Below, in pieces: positions 1 through 11,445 of a DNA stretch of 64,000 bases; the first letter of the stretch is position 1, and every line of letters begins with the position of its first letter. A model generated the notes under the pieces. That model had not been told where the DNA came from and did no database searches. It saw nothing but the letters and a program-made list of their open reading frames with translations. Source of the stretch: Cercophora sp. LCS_1 (taxonomy: Eukaryota; Ascomycota; Sordariomycetes; Sordariales; Lasiosphaeriaceae); contig JAPZLL010000015.1 in assembly GCA_036250225.1 (NCBI GenBank), positions 620,001 through 684,000 on the forward strand, written 5' to 3'. Position numbers and translations under genes: made by a program.

Positions 1-464
1 CTCGGGACCAAATCTGACAGGTACGCCTCTCTATCTCATCCCATCCCATCCCATCTCACGGAACGTCAGAGAGCGAACTAATAACAACCCCAGCAACAAT
101 TCCCGTCTTCGGCGGCGACTGGGGCCTAGGCGATCCCACCCAGGGCAACTTCTACGTCGACGCAAAATACCAACTCGAGACGCCCGACGGTGCCCACATC
201 CTCGTCGAAGCCAACGGCCCGCAGCAACCTGAAGGCGTGGTGCATACACGGAACAAGTTTGAAACCGGCCATCCGGATTACTACTGGCTCAATAACGTTG
301 TCGCGATCGGTATCGTCCAGCCCACGGCCGATGTGACGGCTATTGTTATCGATCTGTGGCGGATGCATACCCCTGAGGGGCTGGGGTGTGGTGGGAATGG
401 GACGTATATTAAACGAGGTGTGATGCAGGACTCTAGGGTACAGCACCTACCCGGTGTAGCTTAA
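1..464 (+). CDS. DUF3237 family protein, C-terminal part (5' end outside window)
   Basis: Only the last exons of this gene are present. Exon sequence 1-20 (reading SGPNLTA across the junction) is followed by an intron at 21-93 that starts GTACGC, has a CTAAT branch site and ends in CCCAG. The last exon runs 94-464 and stops with TAA. The protein carries the hallmarks of the DUF3237 (UPF0311) beta-barrel family: SGPNL, then a GGDWGL motif, a DAKYQLETPDGA strand and a closing HPDYYWLNN-VVAIGI segment. The biochemical role of the family is not established. The final 28 or so residues after the conserved WRMHTP are not family-like, so the true stop could come earlier through another splice. Family assignment is firm; function is unknown. 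Confidence 0.8.
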
Positions 465-512
465 CCCAAATAAATGGCGCCTGAATCACCATATATGATG
501 GCCTGGCAGTAC

Positions 513-2261
513 TCATCCCACTCTACCGCCCCTCAGATCAACCCTCTGATGCTCAACTCCCAGCCCTCTACTAACACCAGAACACGTCATCAAAACCTTT
601 AGCCAGCCTCCATCTCTCCGCCTCACAGCCCTGTCTAAACTCTCAACAACACCCTCCCACTCCCCAGCACACTGCTCCCCCTCCAAGTACCCAACCCCAT
701 CCAGCAGACACCACAGGCCCTTCCCCTCAGGCACAAAGCCCACCAATCGCCCAAACAACACCCCTAAATCATCAGCCCCGCCAACATTCGTCCCCTCGTC
801 AATCCAACCCCTTTCCAACAAAACCATGACCAACTGGGCAACCAAACACCTCAGCAATCCACCCGGGCCACGCAGATCATCACCGGTATGCAACCCACAG
901 AAAAATACCAAGACGGGAATGCCTTGCCGACGGAGACCCTGTGCCAGTGTAGCAACAACATATGAAATGGGCGAGATTGATCCGGACCGATCACCGTGCG
1001 CGTTCACAAGGACAATACCAGAGCCTGACGTGTGCATGAGTTGTTGCACAGGCGGAGTGCGCAACATGTAAGCCGCTGGACCTGTTGTTTCGTCGGGGAG
1101 GGAGACGCCTCGGCGGAGGACATGGGATTCGGCGTGGATTGGCGAAGTTAATTGGACGGAGAGGGCGGTGAGAAGTTGGTGAGGGGTTTGACCGGGGGAG
1201 GGTGGGCGTTGTGGCGCTGGGCCTTGCTTCAGTTAGTCCTCCTGTATTGACTATGAGGGTGGGTTGGATGAGACTGACTGTTGAGAGACTCCATGATAAA
1301 GTTGAGAAGTCCATTCTTCCCCGACAGCGCGTCGAACGTGTCCTGGAGGGAGACCTGGAGCTGTTTGACCTCCGCAAGCTGGATGTGGATATCCTTGGTC
1401 ATCCGGTGGTTGGAGAGAACAGTTTGGTGGGTTGTGGTGAGAGTGATGTCCGTCATGACTTCGGCCGCGGAGCGGACTTGCTGGGCGCTGCGGGTTACGT
1501 GATCGAGGAGGGTGTCGATCTTGTCGCGTTGGAGACCGCTTGTGAGGCGGGAGACTGTGAGGTTAGTGCATCCCGATACCTGTTCAGAGTGGTTTTGACG
1601 TACAGATCCTGCCAGGGTTGAGAAGTTGGATGAGCTCGGGAAGAACTTTGAGAAGAGTCTTGGTGAGGGCATCGACGCAGTTGTGCAGATGGATACTTTG
1701 CATGTTGCTAGCATCCCGAGGAAATACCTTGCTCTTGTTGTAGGCCATGTGCATGATGCTTGGGATTTCCTCAAAGGCGCTCAGGATCTTGAGTCTGTCC
1801 TGGGTTCGGTGGCGGGCAATCTGGTTATGTTAGTCCCTCGAGCTTCAGATGCTAGGATGGAACTCACACTGAAGATGACGGCAAGACCGCCATGCAGAGG
1901 CGAAAGCTCATCAGGAAAGGCGGAGAGCCCAGCACCAAAAACGCCAGCCGTTGATCCAAAGCTTCGCCAGTGTTTGTGATACCAACTGTTTCCACGCTTG
2001 TTGTGCTCTTCTGTCGCGTTCTGGGCTCGCTCCAGCTCAGTCAAGACATCTTCCCAACTGCAGTCTTTTAGATCAAACGTAAAGTCGAATAGCTCTCGTA
2101 TGCGCTCCTCAGCGGATGGCTGATCTCCTGAGATGGCGCATTTTTCAATGTGTTCAATGGTTTGTTGAAGCTCGCTGTCCGTGGAACCTCAGCAGCCGTT
2201 CGAGACAAGAGTGTAAGTGGTCTTACTGGACTTCTACTAACTCATAACTCGAGGTTGACAT
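513..2261 (-). CDS. STAND/NACHT-like fungal protein without Walker A (five exons)
   Basis: Exons by minus-strand order: 2261-2227, 2174-1868, 1820-1604, 1554-1279, 1216-513. The introns are 47-62 nt, mostly with GTAAGA, GTGAGT or GTACGT donors; the last has a GTCAGT donor. The sum is 1539 nt, giving 512 residues. The start is chosen because MSTSSYELVEV joins in phase to exon 2. The segment AFPDELSPLHGGLAVIFS, followed by IARHRTQDRLKILSAFEEIP, is typical of the N-terminal helical domain of fungal NACHT-associated proteins (DUF7708/goodbye-like). The C-terminal half has GSGIVLVNAHGD, SPISYVVATL, GPGGLLRCLVAQL and a Walker-B-like WCLLDGVGYLE, but no GxxxxGK[ST]. It therefore looks like a degenerate NTPase fold. 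Proteins of this kind are often linked to non-self recognition; that role is inference here. Confidence 0.72.
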
Positions 2262-3285
2262 GTTGAAATGCGACTCTACGCCAAATATTGGGTGGATTGA
2301 CGCTGCGCGCGACTCGATAAATCCCCTTGCTAAATTTTGCCTCTCCCCTCGCAGGTCCATCGAGCCCAAGATGGAATCGACGATGGCGCAGATGATGTCC
2401 GACGGGTCGAGCAGGGGATGTTGTGGACCCCAATTTGCGACGATGTCAGCTGCGTGGCCAGTTGCCACACAGGGGACTGCAGTGCAGCCTTGCGGGACGC
2501 CTTGAAGTTGACCGGACAGTGACCAGCGGCCTCATTATTACAGAAAACGCCGACATATAAGGAACGAGGTTGCCTTTCAGCAGCCACCAGCGGCGTGAGG
2601 GCACCCGGACAAAAAAAGCAGCCCTCGGTTCACGGTGTCAGTACGGTGATCTAGAAGAGCCCTGCAAGTTAGAGGGGCATTTTCTTGTGGGAAGTGGGGT
2701 TGCGCACACACATGCCGGGCGCCTGCCGCCTTCGGGAGGACACCCTCAAAACTGAGGATGCACCAATCAATCCCCGGCGACGCACAAGCCGAACAATTGC
2801 GGCTGCATTCGCTCGGTCAAGGCGGGGGGAAAGGGACGATCCCTCGAGATGATGGTAAGGCTGCGCAGGCAACCAACCCATGAGCACAAAGAGGGTGTGC
2901 AAGTTGGTGGTGGCTGATGCTCGACGCGACAATCAAGGCGAACCAAACGTCATCGGCAGGCTGCATTTTAGAATTCTGATCACTCAATCAGAGCTGACCA
3001 AAAAACTGGGCATGGAGGGTGCCCCCGGCACACAGCATGTGAGAGAGCCTCGCTCCTTCCGTCTGGGACTTATAGACCACCGGGACCGCACTTCGACCAG
3101 GCTAGGGTGGGGAATCGGGCGATAACGCCACCAAACCGTGACAATATGCAATGAGAGTCGGGTGCTTCAACCTATCAACTCTCAACGACGAAACCAAAGT
3201 CGCGGAATCAAGCTAAGGTACTGTGCGACACAGTCAACACAGCCAACCAAAACAATCCAATCTGTTAGCAATCGGAACAACAACC
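2262..3285. other. Intergenic region, divergent promoters
   Basis: About 1 kb between the divergently transcribed STAND-like gene and the AAA+ gene. It must contain both promoters and 5' leaders. Open frames here are short, start with non-ATG codons and have no recognisable domain. No repeat or RNA gene was seen. Confidence 0.6.
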
Positions 3286-6200
3286 ATGGGACGCCTCGAC
3301 TCAAGCTACGCGCCGTCCTCCGGGCCGAAACCAGCTGATGGGAACAAATCCTCCGATATCGACACTGGCTCAGACAACCGGGACTTGGTCCGGACCCTGG
3401 CTGACAAGATTGCCAACCTCGAGGGACGCGGTGGAACCGACACTCGTCACAATTCACTCGCTGAGCCCGGGGCGCGGACTGAGCTCACAGATGAGAACGA
3501 CAGCGGCCATCCGACCCAGCTGACAAACGCAAACACGATTCCCAAAGTGCGCAAGTGCAACCTCGTTCAGTTCAAGAATCGCTTCTCAGATGAAGATGGA
3601 CGCTACGCCATCGACGCCCTCTGGTCGGGTGCGCTTCTCGACCAGGAGATGAAGGAAGAGGAGCGCTTTCGGCAGCAAATTCGATCCGAGAATCCCGGTT
3701 CATCGTCTCGCTCGGCCAAGGCTAGAGCAAACAATCTCCGAGCTGCAAGCAACGCCAACTTCAAGGCTATCGAAAAGGCCCAGTCGCAAGAGACTTGGAT
3801 CCAGCGTGTTCGCATTCAGTCTCCGGCTGTCATCAAGATTCTCTCCGATGTTCAGGGTGAGACCTGGTCTTCTCGGCCTCGCACCTACTTCCGTCCCTTT
3901 ATCACCATGGTGCACTCTCACGAAGGAATGAAGAAGGCACTGCAGGAGCTCGAGGACCGCTGGGGCCACGTCGCGGATGGTCATAACGAGACTCCTGCAA
4001 CGACAGTGCCCAGCACACCTAGGCATATCGATGACGAAGAACCAGTCGACAACTGCCCTGCGGCATTGCAGGCAATGCGGTGTTACGTCAAGTTCATCGA
4101 TGAGGCCATCATGCCCCAGTACACTCAGTTCGACAGCCTCAAGGCTTCTGACGGCCCCAGCATTCGCTTCTCCGACCTTCACTACCTCTTCCGTGTTGGT
4201 GAGCTGATCTACCGTGATTTGGGCGACATTTCTGGCGTGGTAGACGCTCGCGATGGGCGAAAAACCGGCAAGAGACTGTGGAAGGTCTACGATCTCCCAT
4301 CGTGCGACACGCGGGACTACACCACTCTGTCGGATCAAAATTACGGCAACGCGTGTGAAGATGACGGCACCTTTATCGTGCGGGCTTTCTACCTCGAGTA
4401 CACCGGCGAAGAGTTCACCGTCGACACAATGGACTTTAGAATTCCTCCGTTTCGGGGCATACGTCGAATTCGCTCTCTCCCCATCTATCCGGTTCGATTC
4501 CGATCAGATAATTTGGATCAGTATCTTAGCGAATGCGTCGCGCTGGGTGAAAAGGTCCTCGACTTCATCGACATCCGTCACGCCTCATACGACGCATGGA
4601 CAGTGACTCGCACCCCAAAAGGCGAGCCCGTATGTGATGTCACGGGCGAGATCGAGAAGCGCTCATCCTACATCAACAGTGACGTGATGGTTGACTTTAC
4701 CGAAGCCTTCCAAGTGTGCGACAAGTGGAAGCCTATCCCGACTATCCTTCGTCCCGAGCTCGCGGAGAAGTCCACTGAGTCGGACCCTTTCTCCATCCTC
4801 TGGTGGTCTGGTCCAGACCGCTCGAAGCTGCTGGCCGAAAGCACGGAAGTAACGTCTGTCCGGACAGGGGTCACCATCCGCGAGCGGAACAAGTTTATCA
4901 CCACAGATCCGCTGCTTGTCACCATGGCTGAGAACGCCGCCCGTGGCCACTTGACCACGCGGGCTCACCTACGACCAGAAGACAAAGCCTTGATCCCAGG
5001 CCGCGTCTTTGCCTACGTCTTCCAAGACCGCAAATTCGCCCAGCTCGACGTCCAGCACTTGACAGCCTCCTCGGGATCACGCGACGCTCTCGACTCTCTC
5101 CGCATCGAGCCTAGGATTAAGGAACTAATTCAAGGCTCGGTCAAAGGTCATCTCCAGATGAAAGCTGACGAGAAACGACACCACACCCTCGGTTCCAAAT
5201 CCCAGGACTTCATCCGCGGCAAGGGCTCTGGTCTGTTTATCCTCCTCCACGGTGTTCCAGGCGTCGGCAAAACAGCAACTGCCGAAGCCATCGCCCAAAC
5301 AAACGGCAAGCCTCTGTTCAAAATCAGCTGCGGCGATCTCGGCCTCACGCCCTCTGAGGTGGAAACCTCCCTCGGTAGCATCTTCCGTCTCGCCGAGTCA
5401 TGGGAATGCATCCTCCTTATGGACGAAGTCGACACCTTTTTCTCGCAACGATCAAAAGGGGACGGCGCAATGGCCAAGAATGCATTAGTCTCGGTTTTTT
5501 TGCGCATTCTGGACTACTACTCGGGCATCCTCTTCATGACGACCAACCGCGTCGGCGCCCTCGACGAGGCGTTCCGGTCCCGAATCCACTACAACATTCT
5601 GTACCCTGCACTCAACAAGACGCAAACAATGGAAATCTGGCAGATGAACCTCGAGCGACTCCGAAAAATTGATGAGGAGCACCAGCGTGTTGCGGGACGC
5701 AAGGCAATGGTCATCAACGAAGAGGAGATATTACGCTTTGCAGAGGACAACTACGCGAATACACCAAGAGGAGGCGCACAGTGGAACGGACGGCAGATAC
5801 GGAACGCGTTTCAAGTTGTGAGGGCTTTGGCGTATGCTGATGCAGCAACGGAAGCTGAGAGGATACGACAGAGAGATCCGAGGGCTGATGTGCCGCCGCC
5901 AAAACTCGGCGCGGAGCAGTTTAGAGTCATCGAGACTCTGACGGGGCATTTCGAGGAGTATACACGCGAGGTGCATGGTGGGCAGAGCGCAGCTGAGATC
6001 GCGAGGGAGAGTGAGCTTCGAGCGGATGGGTTTGCCGGGCCGAATTGGTCTGGGGAGCGGTCGCTTAGGCCAACTGGGAGGGGTGTGGCAGGTGGATATC
6101 AAGGGAGGGTGCCGTCGCCGTCCAGAGGAGGGTTTGAGAGGGAGTACGGAGGGTCGATCACAGGCCCGGGCGCGAGAATTGGGGCACTGAGAGTACCGGG

Positions 6201-6366
6201 TGGTGAAGAGGAGTGGGCGAGGCCGGTCAGCCCGTCGGCCTCGACCTTTTATGGAAACAGGAGTATGAGAGGTGGGGAATATGGCTTGGATCGGGACGAG
6301 CGTGGGAGTTATGAAGCTGAGTATGGGGATTCTAAGAACGAGTATGGGAAGAGGGGTCGGTGGTGA
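3286..6366 (+). CDS. AAA+ ATPase, fungal DUF7025-type, 1026 aa
   Basis: A single uninterrupted frame. The start is placed at 3286 (context ACAACCATGG, a strong fungal Kozak) rather than at the in-frame ATG 63 nt upstream. Residues 1-150 are polar and low in complexity. The middle third matches the DUF7025-type region that precedes the ATPase in this fungal family. The AAA+ module has Walker A GVPGVGKT at residues 656-663, Walker B LLMDEVD with D713/E714, a TTNRVGALDEAFRSRIH sensor/arginine-finger segment and a lid with TPRGGAQWNGRQIRN. The last 100 residues are rich in Gly, Arg, Tyr and Glu and look disordered. The family is abundant in moulds. It is annotated only as P-loop ATPase and the cellular role is unknown. 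The organisation is intact, with no sign of decay. Confidence 0.93.
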   Translation: MGRLDSSYAPSSGPKPADGNKSSDIDTGSDNRDLVRTLADKIANLEGRGGTDTRHNSLAEPGARTELTDENDSGHPTQLTNANTIPKVRKCNLVQFKNRFSDEDGRYAIDALWSGALLDQEMKEEERFRQQIRSENPGSSSRSAKARANNLRAASNANFKAIEKAQSQETWIQRVRIQSPAVIKILSDVQGETWSSRPRTYFRPFITMVHSHEGMKKALQELEDRWGHVADGHNETPATTVPSTPRHIDDEEPVDNCPAALQAMRCYVKFIDEAIMPQYTQFDSLKASDGPSIRFSDLHYLFRVGELIYRDLGDISGVVDARDGRKTGKRLWKVYDLPSCDTRDYTTLSDQNYGNACEDDGTFIVRAFYLEYTGEEFTVDTMDFRIPPFRGIRRIRSLPIYPVRFRSDNLDQYLSECVALGEKVLDFIDIRHASYDAWTVTRTPKGEPVCDVTGEIEKRSSYINSDVMVDFTEAFQVCDKWKPIPTILRPELAEKSTESDPFSILWWSGPDRSKLLAESTEVTSVRTGVTIRERNKFITTDPLLVTMAENAARGHLTTRAHLRPEDKALIPGRVFAYVFQDRKFAQLDVQHLTASSGSRDALDSLRIEPRIKELIQGSVKGHLQMKADEKRHHTLGSKSQDFIRGKGSGLFILLHGVPGVGKTATAEAIAQTNGKPLFKISCGDLGLTPSEVETSLGSIFRLAESWECILLMDEVDTFFSQRSKGDGAMAKNALVSVFLRILDYYSGILFMTTNRVGALDEAFRSRIHYNILYPALNKTQTMEIWQMNLERLRKIDEEHQRVAGRKAMVINEEEILRFAEDNYANTPRGGAQWNGRQIRNAFQVVRALAYADAATEAERIRQRDPRADVPPPKLGAEQFRVIETLTGHFEEYTREVHGGQSAAEIARESELRADGFAGPNWSGERSLRPTGRGVAGGYQGRVPSPSRGGFEREYGGSITGPGARIGALRVPGGEEEWARPVSPSASTFYGNRSMRGGEYGLDRDERGSYEAEYGDSKNEYGKRGRW

Positions 6367-6589
6367 GGCGGTAATTGCATCGGTCTTGATGGTAATAAGT
6401 TGGAATGTTTGGTTGGTCAACTATCCTGACACGCACTCGTGCGGTTATCTACGCTCTTCTGCGCCGCAGCGAAAAGATTGTGACAGTTCGATGTGCAAGA
6501 GTTCATTTTCACCCCACAAAACTGATGACGAAGTCTCTCTTCTTGATACCCTTGAGCGTTTACCGGCCACCCTGTGTTCCTGTCAAGTG

Positions 6590-7395
6590 ACTACCATTTC
6601 GCAATGTATGTCTACAACCCCCAGGCTGGCAAAAACTTTCCCACCGTCCACAATCAGCAGAACTAGGCCCGCGGCTACATGCCAGCACCCGACGGAAAGC
6701 TGAACTGACTTAGGCTGGCCTGTCGTCGCCGCTGGAACCGCCCAACAGGGCGCGAACGGAATCAAGAGCACTGCGAGGGATCTTATTGTCTATTCCAAGA
6801 CTGTGCTTGGCGCTTGGCGCTTGGCGCTCTGAGACTGGGCACTCGAGTCAAGCCAGCTCCAGCGCAAGGCAAGGGCCCGGCTGTTTGGTATCACAATGGC
6901 GGCTTGGTTAGCTTTTCAGCTCCCACTACATCCTACCCGAGACCGGCACTATCATCGTTGTTTGGTCAACTCTATGCCGAAGAACGACGGGGCTGACTGG
7001 ATTTGGGTAAATTTTGATGAAGGAGGCGTCGACTGCCCGGCGCGAAACGACTATATCGCCCTCACTAAAGCCAGCGCCGATGCTTATGATGCCATGTGGG
7101 TGTACTTTTAGCGTGACATGCATAAGAAAGGTACTCCTGGCAAGCGCTCGCAACCCCTGTCAGCCTATGCAGGCCGATATTACAGCAGCTCGGGAATTGG
7201 TTCATTGAGGTTACACACGATAAAGAAAGATTGAAATTTTCCCTCCAAGGCAGACCGAGCCAGTCTCACCGTCTGCATACTTATGGTGCCGACATTTTTT
7301 CCTAGCCATTGATAGAGGCGGCGCCACGCTCGGCGGGTCATTGGCCCGACCTTGACGTCCCTCCATATGTTTTTTTTTTTTTTTTTTTTTCATTT
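6590..7395 (+). pseudogene. Decayed serine beta-lactamase-like (PF00144-type) gene
   Basis: Reading across frames recovers, in the right order, the C-terminal half of a fungal serine beta-lactamase-like hydrolase. The pieces are ARGYMPAPDGK, QGANGIKSTARDLIVYSKTVL, VWYHNGGLVSFSAPT, a LPETG-like ETGTIIVV, LVNSMPKNDGADWI, ARNDYIALTKASADAYDAMW, AYAGRYYSS, GNWFIEVTHDKERLKFSLQG and a closing PDLDVPPYVF. The pieces sit in different frames and are cut by TAG and TGA codons, for example a TAG directly before ARGYM. A GCTTGGC unit is triplicated near 6807. The N-terminal half with the catalytic SxxK is not visible between 6367 and 6590. A functional gene is excluded by at least four frame changes and several stops. 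The family assignment rests on many consecutive matches to conserved blocks recalled from the family, not on a database search. Confidence 0.75.
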
Positions 7396-8057
7396 TGGTG
7401 GCGATGACAAGGGGGGAACATTATAACCCTTCGCTGCGAGCGTGATCCTGACGTGCCAAGAGGTGAAACATTCGTCGAGGCAGTCGGCTGTAGCTCACGA
7501 GGATCCGTGAAGGGGACTCGAAGAAATCGTATCGAACGGGAACTACCTACTTTGACATGAAAGGATTTTTCCTTGCAATTGATCGTTCTCTTCAGAAAAG
7601 GGAACTTAAAGGACCTAGTTACTTCAACCAGCAAGTACCAAATATGGTAAGGCACTGACAATTTCATTCTGGCCGTTGACTTACTGTGTAGGCACCGTCA
7701 GGGGCTGTGCACACGATCGCGCCATGCGCGGATTCGGCGGGCCATGCGGCTGGTTGGGAAATGATCCTGGGTGTGTGGCGCTTTTAGGGTCCGTTTTTTT
7801 CCATATTGCCAATGAGCCGCAGGGGGTCCTCCATCATTTCATACCGGGTACACCCACCGGCAGTTTGAACCAGGAGGCTGTGTTCAACTCGTTCACCCGC
7901 ACGGGGGCATTGACCCAGAGCTCATTCCAGCCTACAACGTGATCACATAAGAGGCTAGCTTGAAACATAGCGTCAAGAGCCAAAAAGTTCAACCAACAAC
8001 ATACGCAAAGACAATCACCAAAAGGATTCATCAGTTTCTTCTGAAGCACCGAGAACC
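7396..8057. other. Intergenic region, promoter of the membrane protein gene
   Basis: No convincing gene. It begins just after a run of about 20 T (7371-7390), which lies in the tail of the pseudogene, and leads into the start codon of the next gene at 8058. Confidence 0.55.
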
Positions 8058-10254
8058 ATGCCGAGCGACGGGATCAGCGCGGCTGCATACAATGTCTACA
8101 CCGGATATTGGATCAACTGGTCCCGAGGGCCTGTGTTGGGAGCAACACTCACCCTGAACCGCCAAGACGGATCTCTGATGATTGCCTTTATCGCATTTTA
8201 CGTCACCCTAGTCACGACGAGCCTCTGGAGAATCATCTGTTTTGGGCTTCATTCCTACTACTCGACCAGTCTGCCCTCGGACGCCTTGCATCACCAGCGC
8301 CAAGTTCTCTTTCGAAACTCGTCCAGTCCCAACAGCGCTGTGCGAACGACCATACATCTCATAACACATTGGAGAGGGCGGGGCGGCGGAATCTGGCGTC
8401 GGACACTGCTTGCCCTGGGTCTCTCGCTTCTGTGCACTTGCGTCTTCACGCTGGCCAGTGGTTTCTCCTCACGAGTTGCGTCTGGGGACGTCGACGAAGT
8501 CCTGGTTGACGGCCGACGCTGCGGCTTTGTTGACATGTCTCTTGCCGCGGACAACCTGACGAGCAACTTCCAACTTGCCACTCCTGCACGCGCCGAAGAG
8601 GTGCATTCGGCTGATGCCTACGCCAGACAGTGCTATGTAACCTCTCCTTACGCGACGGGGGCCCTCACCTGCGACACGCTGACGAAGACGCGGCTCGTAC
8701 CCGACCAACTGGACGTCAACGCCTCTTGTCCGTTCAAGAACAATATCTGCGTTGGAGATACGGGAAACATACGGCTAGACACCGGCTACATCGACAGCCA
8801 CGAGGATTTGGGTCGTAACACGCCTCGAGAGAAACGGTTTCGGTATCGAAGGGTCCTCCAGTGTGCCCCCCTGAAGACGGAGGGATACAAGACCTATGTC
8901 AATATTTCCGACAGCGACACCCGTGTCCGATACCACTATGGCAAGTCAATTGCCGCGAGCGGAAACCTGTCGGACTTCACAGAGGAGTTCTCGACGCGCG
9001 ATACCTACACCTCGCAGGACTTTATGTCCCTGCATGGGGATAGTAATTTGGACTATAATATAAGGTGGGTGCTCTTGCATCGACAGCCAGCCAGCTACCT
9101 AGCAAGCAAGGAATTTTGTGTGCTAACAACGGGCGACTTGCCTCAGGTTCGATCATGCCCAGCCGTCTGGCAACGGAACCATTGACCCAAGGATGTCGAG
9201 CTTCTTCCCGATCCCCGAATTGGCCAGTCCAGACGCAGACGTTTTCGTCTTCTTCCTCAACGCCGCAGGTGTTCTGTTCTTTGCACCAGTACTAGACCCT
9301 TGGTACAAGGCGACCAGATTCGATACAAGCGTTCGCGAAACGGCTGATTTGTCAGGAAATGGCAGGGTTTACAGACAAGATGAGCCGGGTTCGCCGCTGG
9401 CATGCCGCGAACAGCATCAGCTGTGTTTTCCATCAGACCAAGACTCCAAGCTACCAGACAGCTGCACGCCCTTGTCAACCCGCCTGGACCTGCTTAGCCC
9501 TCCTACCATCGCCAAGGCGCTGGGTGTTGACTCAGGAGAGCGATGGGATGCCGTCAACTGGATGATGAACACAACCATCGCGCGCATGATCCGCACCTTG
9601 CATCCCATTGCCGTGCTAGGGATCCAAGCCTTGACATCCCGGGCAAGCATCGATGGAGGACACCAAGGCCCATTGCCTGTCAACCAGTGGCAATTGGATG
9701 TCCAGCACTGGCACGCAACCGCCATGGCCCATCTCCAGGCCAGGTTCCTCAACGCGGCGATCGGTCCTCGAAACCCGCAGCTGGATTCCATCTTCCGGTT
9801 TGCCTCGACAGACGAAGAAAAGCACCTTTGCAACAACCAAAAGGTCCACGACGCAGGCTACACCTCTTTCAGCATGGTGGGCCTGATTACCATGCTCGTT
9901 GGAGGAGCCATCATCGTCCTGCTGTCTCTGTTTTTGCAACCGATCCTGGCATACATTAGCAAACGAAGAATGAGCGGGCAGTCGTATGCACAGTTTGAGT
10001 GGATCAGCAACGAGACGTTACAGCTTCACAGGCTGGCTCATGAGGGAATCGGCTCGGGAACCTGGTCAGGCGCTACCAACTCGGTTCCTTTCACGACTCC
10101 TGGGGAGCTTCTCGATACTTTGGACGTCATTAACCCGAACCATCCAAAGCTGAGCTCTCTGAGGGGAGGCAGCAAGGTTAGTGTCGTTGAGGTTGTGCAC
10201 AGCAGCAGTTCGATCAAGGAAAAGACAGCAGGAAGGGGACATGACAATTTGTAA
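8058..10254 (+). CDS. Fungal multi-span membrane protein of unknown function, 704 aa
   Basis: Exons 8058-9064 and 9147-10254 are joined across an 82-nt intron (donor GTGGGT, acceptor CCTCAG, with a CTAAC branch). The sum is 2115 nt, giving 704 residues. The start at 8058 has a good context (GAACCATGCC). Predicted membrane segments are near residues 50-75 (IAFIAFYVTLVTTSLWRIIC), around 115-135 (TLLALGLSLLCTCVFTLASGF) and near residue 590 (MVGLITMLVGGAIIVLLSLF). Between the second and third lies a long segment with several cysteines and N-x-S/T sites, so it is probably extracytoplasmic. The tail ends in a short charged cytoplasmic stretch. This layout matches a large group of uncharacterised fungal proteins. 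No enzymatic motif was seen and I do not assign a function. Confidence 0.85.
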
Positions 10255-11445
10255 ATTCGCGGCCGTCTTGGTGCAATACAATACGATACAAGCTCTCACA
10301 GCCAATCTAGAATAGAGCACTCATTCTTCTCCGCTCGATTGCAAATTATTCTTGAAATCCGATCATGACCGGCGTCGTGCAAAAAAAAAAAAAAAAAAAA
10401 AAAAGTCAAGATTCTTCTTCATTGCCCGTGCCATTCGGATCGATCATGAAAAACCACCAAGCCAGGTTACCCTCGTTCGACGACGCTCGGGTAGGCCCCT
10501 CCTGGGGTAGCTTTGTCGCGAGAGTTCCGTCGGCCGCCGCTTTAGGTAAGCCTGGCAAAACACAGTGTTTCTGTCAGCATCTGGCAACTTTGCACCGATC
10601 ACGGTTTGAACGACGTTGAAACTTGAGCAAGGTGGATGAACCAAGGCTCTGCTACATACCTGTCGGCAGACAAGCCACACCCACGAAGCCTCCTCCAAAT
10701 ACCAGACCCAAGACACAGAGTGTAGGAGATCGCATGGTAGTCCCAGGAGGATTGGTTGGATACAACGCTGACGGATGGGAGCGAGTGCAACCTTTCGCGA
10801 CGCCAGTGAATCCTTTGCTTTTATCCCGAGCAATAGTTGTCCGCGTCGAATGGATGCAAGTGCCGCCGTGTAACCTCTCAATACAATCAATCAACCACTG
10901 CCGGCGAGATGGGACAGCCTAAGTGCCTTGTCTGATTGACTTCTGCCGAAGCAACGTGGTTGTGCCTGCCAAGAACATGTCGGCACTCCATTTTCCAACC
11001 CAATATGTCGCAAGGCAAACGGACTTCCAAGATGCTGAGATTCTACAACGCATGGTTGCACGCCTCCGTCGGCAATTGATCCATCGGGCCGGGAAGGGCC
11101 CCGGAAGGGCCGCGTGTTCTGCGTGCAACAAATGATTCTCCGAAGATTTGCAGACGCCATAGTGCGGCGGAACCCTTTATCTCATATGCGCACGGAGGAT
11201 CGAGACCGTCACAGAATCACGGAACTCCCCCACTTTTGTTGGCTTCGCCATCATACCTCATATCACCTGCCACACCGTAACCATGTTGACTGTGATGAGG
11301 CCGATATCTTTTTGGATCGGGTCGGGTCGGGACTGACTGACTGACCGACCGACTGTGCTGGACACGAGAACCGAGCCCATGACCTCTTTGAAAAGGCATC
11401 GTAAAAATAAACTGATAAATTGCCTACTCTAATAGCGTGCGTGCA
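10255..11445. other. Intergenic region with A24 tract and GTCGG/GACT simple repeats
   Basis: No supported gene in 1.2 kb. It holds an A-tract of about 24 bases at 10381-10404 and a short simple-sequence patch (GGTCGGGTCGGG then GACTGACTGACCGACCGAC) near 11318-11352. Open frames on both strands are short and compositionally random. Confidence 0.5.

Noticed and set aside
2223..2468. Minus-strand 81-codon frame as first exon of the STAND-like gene
   Set aside because: It begins at a GTG, not an ATG, and cannot be spliced in phase except from its last ATG (2261), which is the start adopted.
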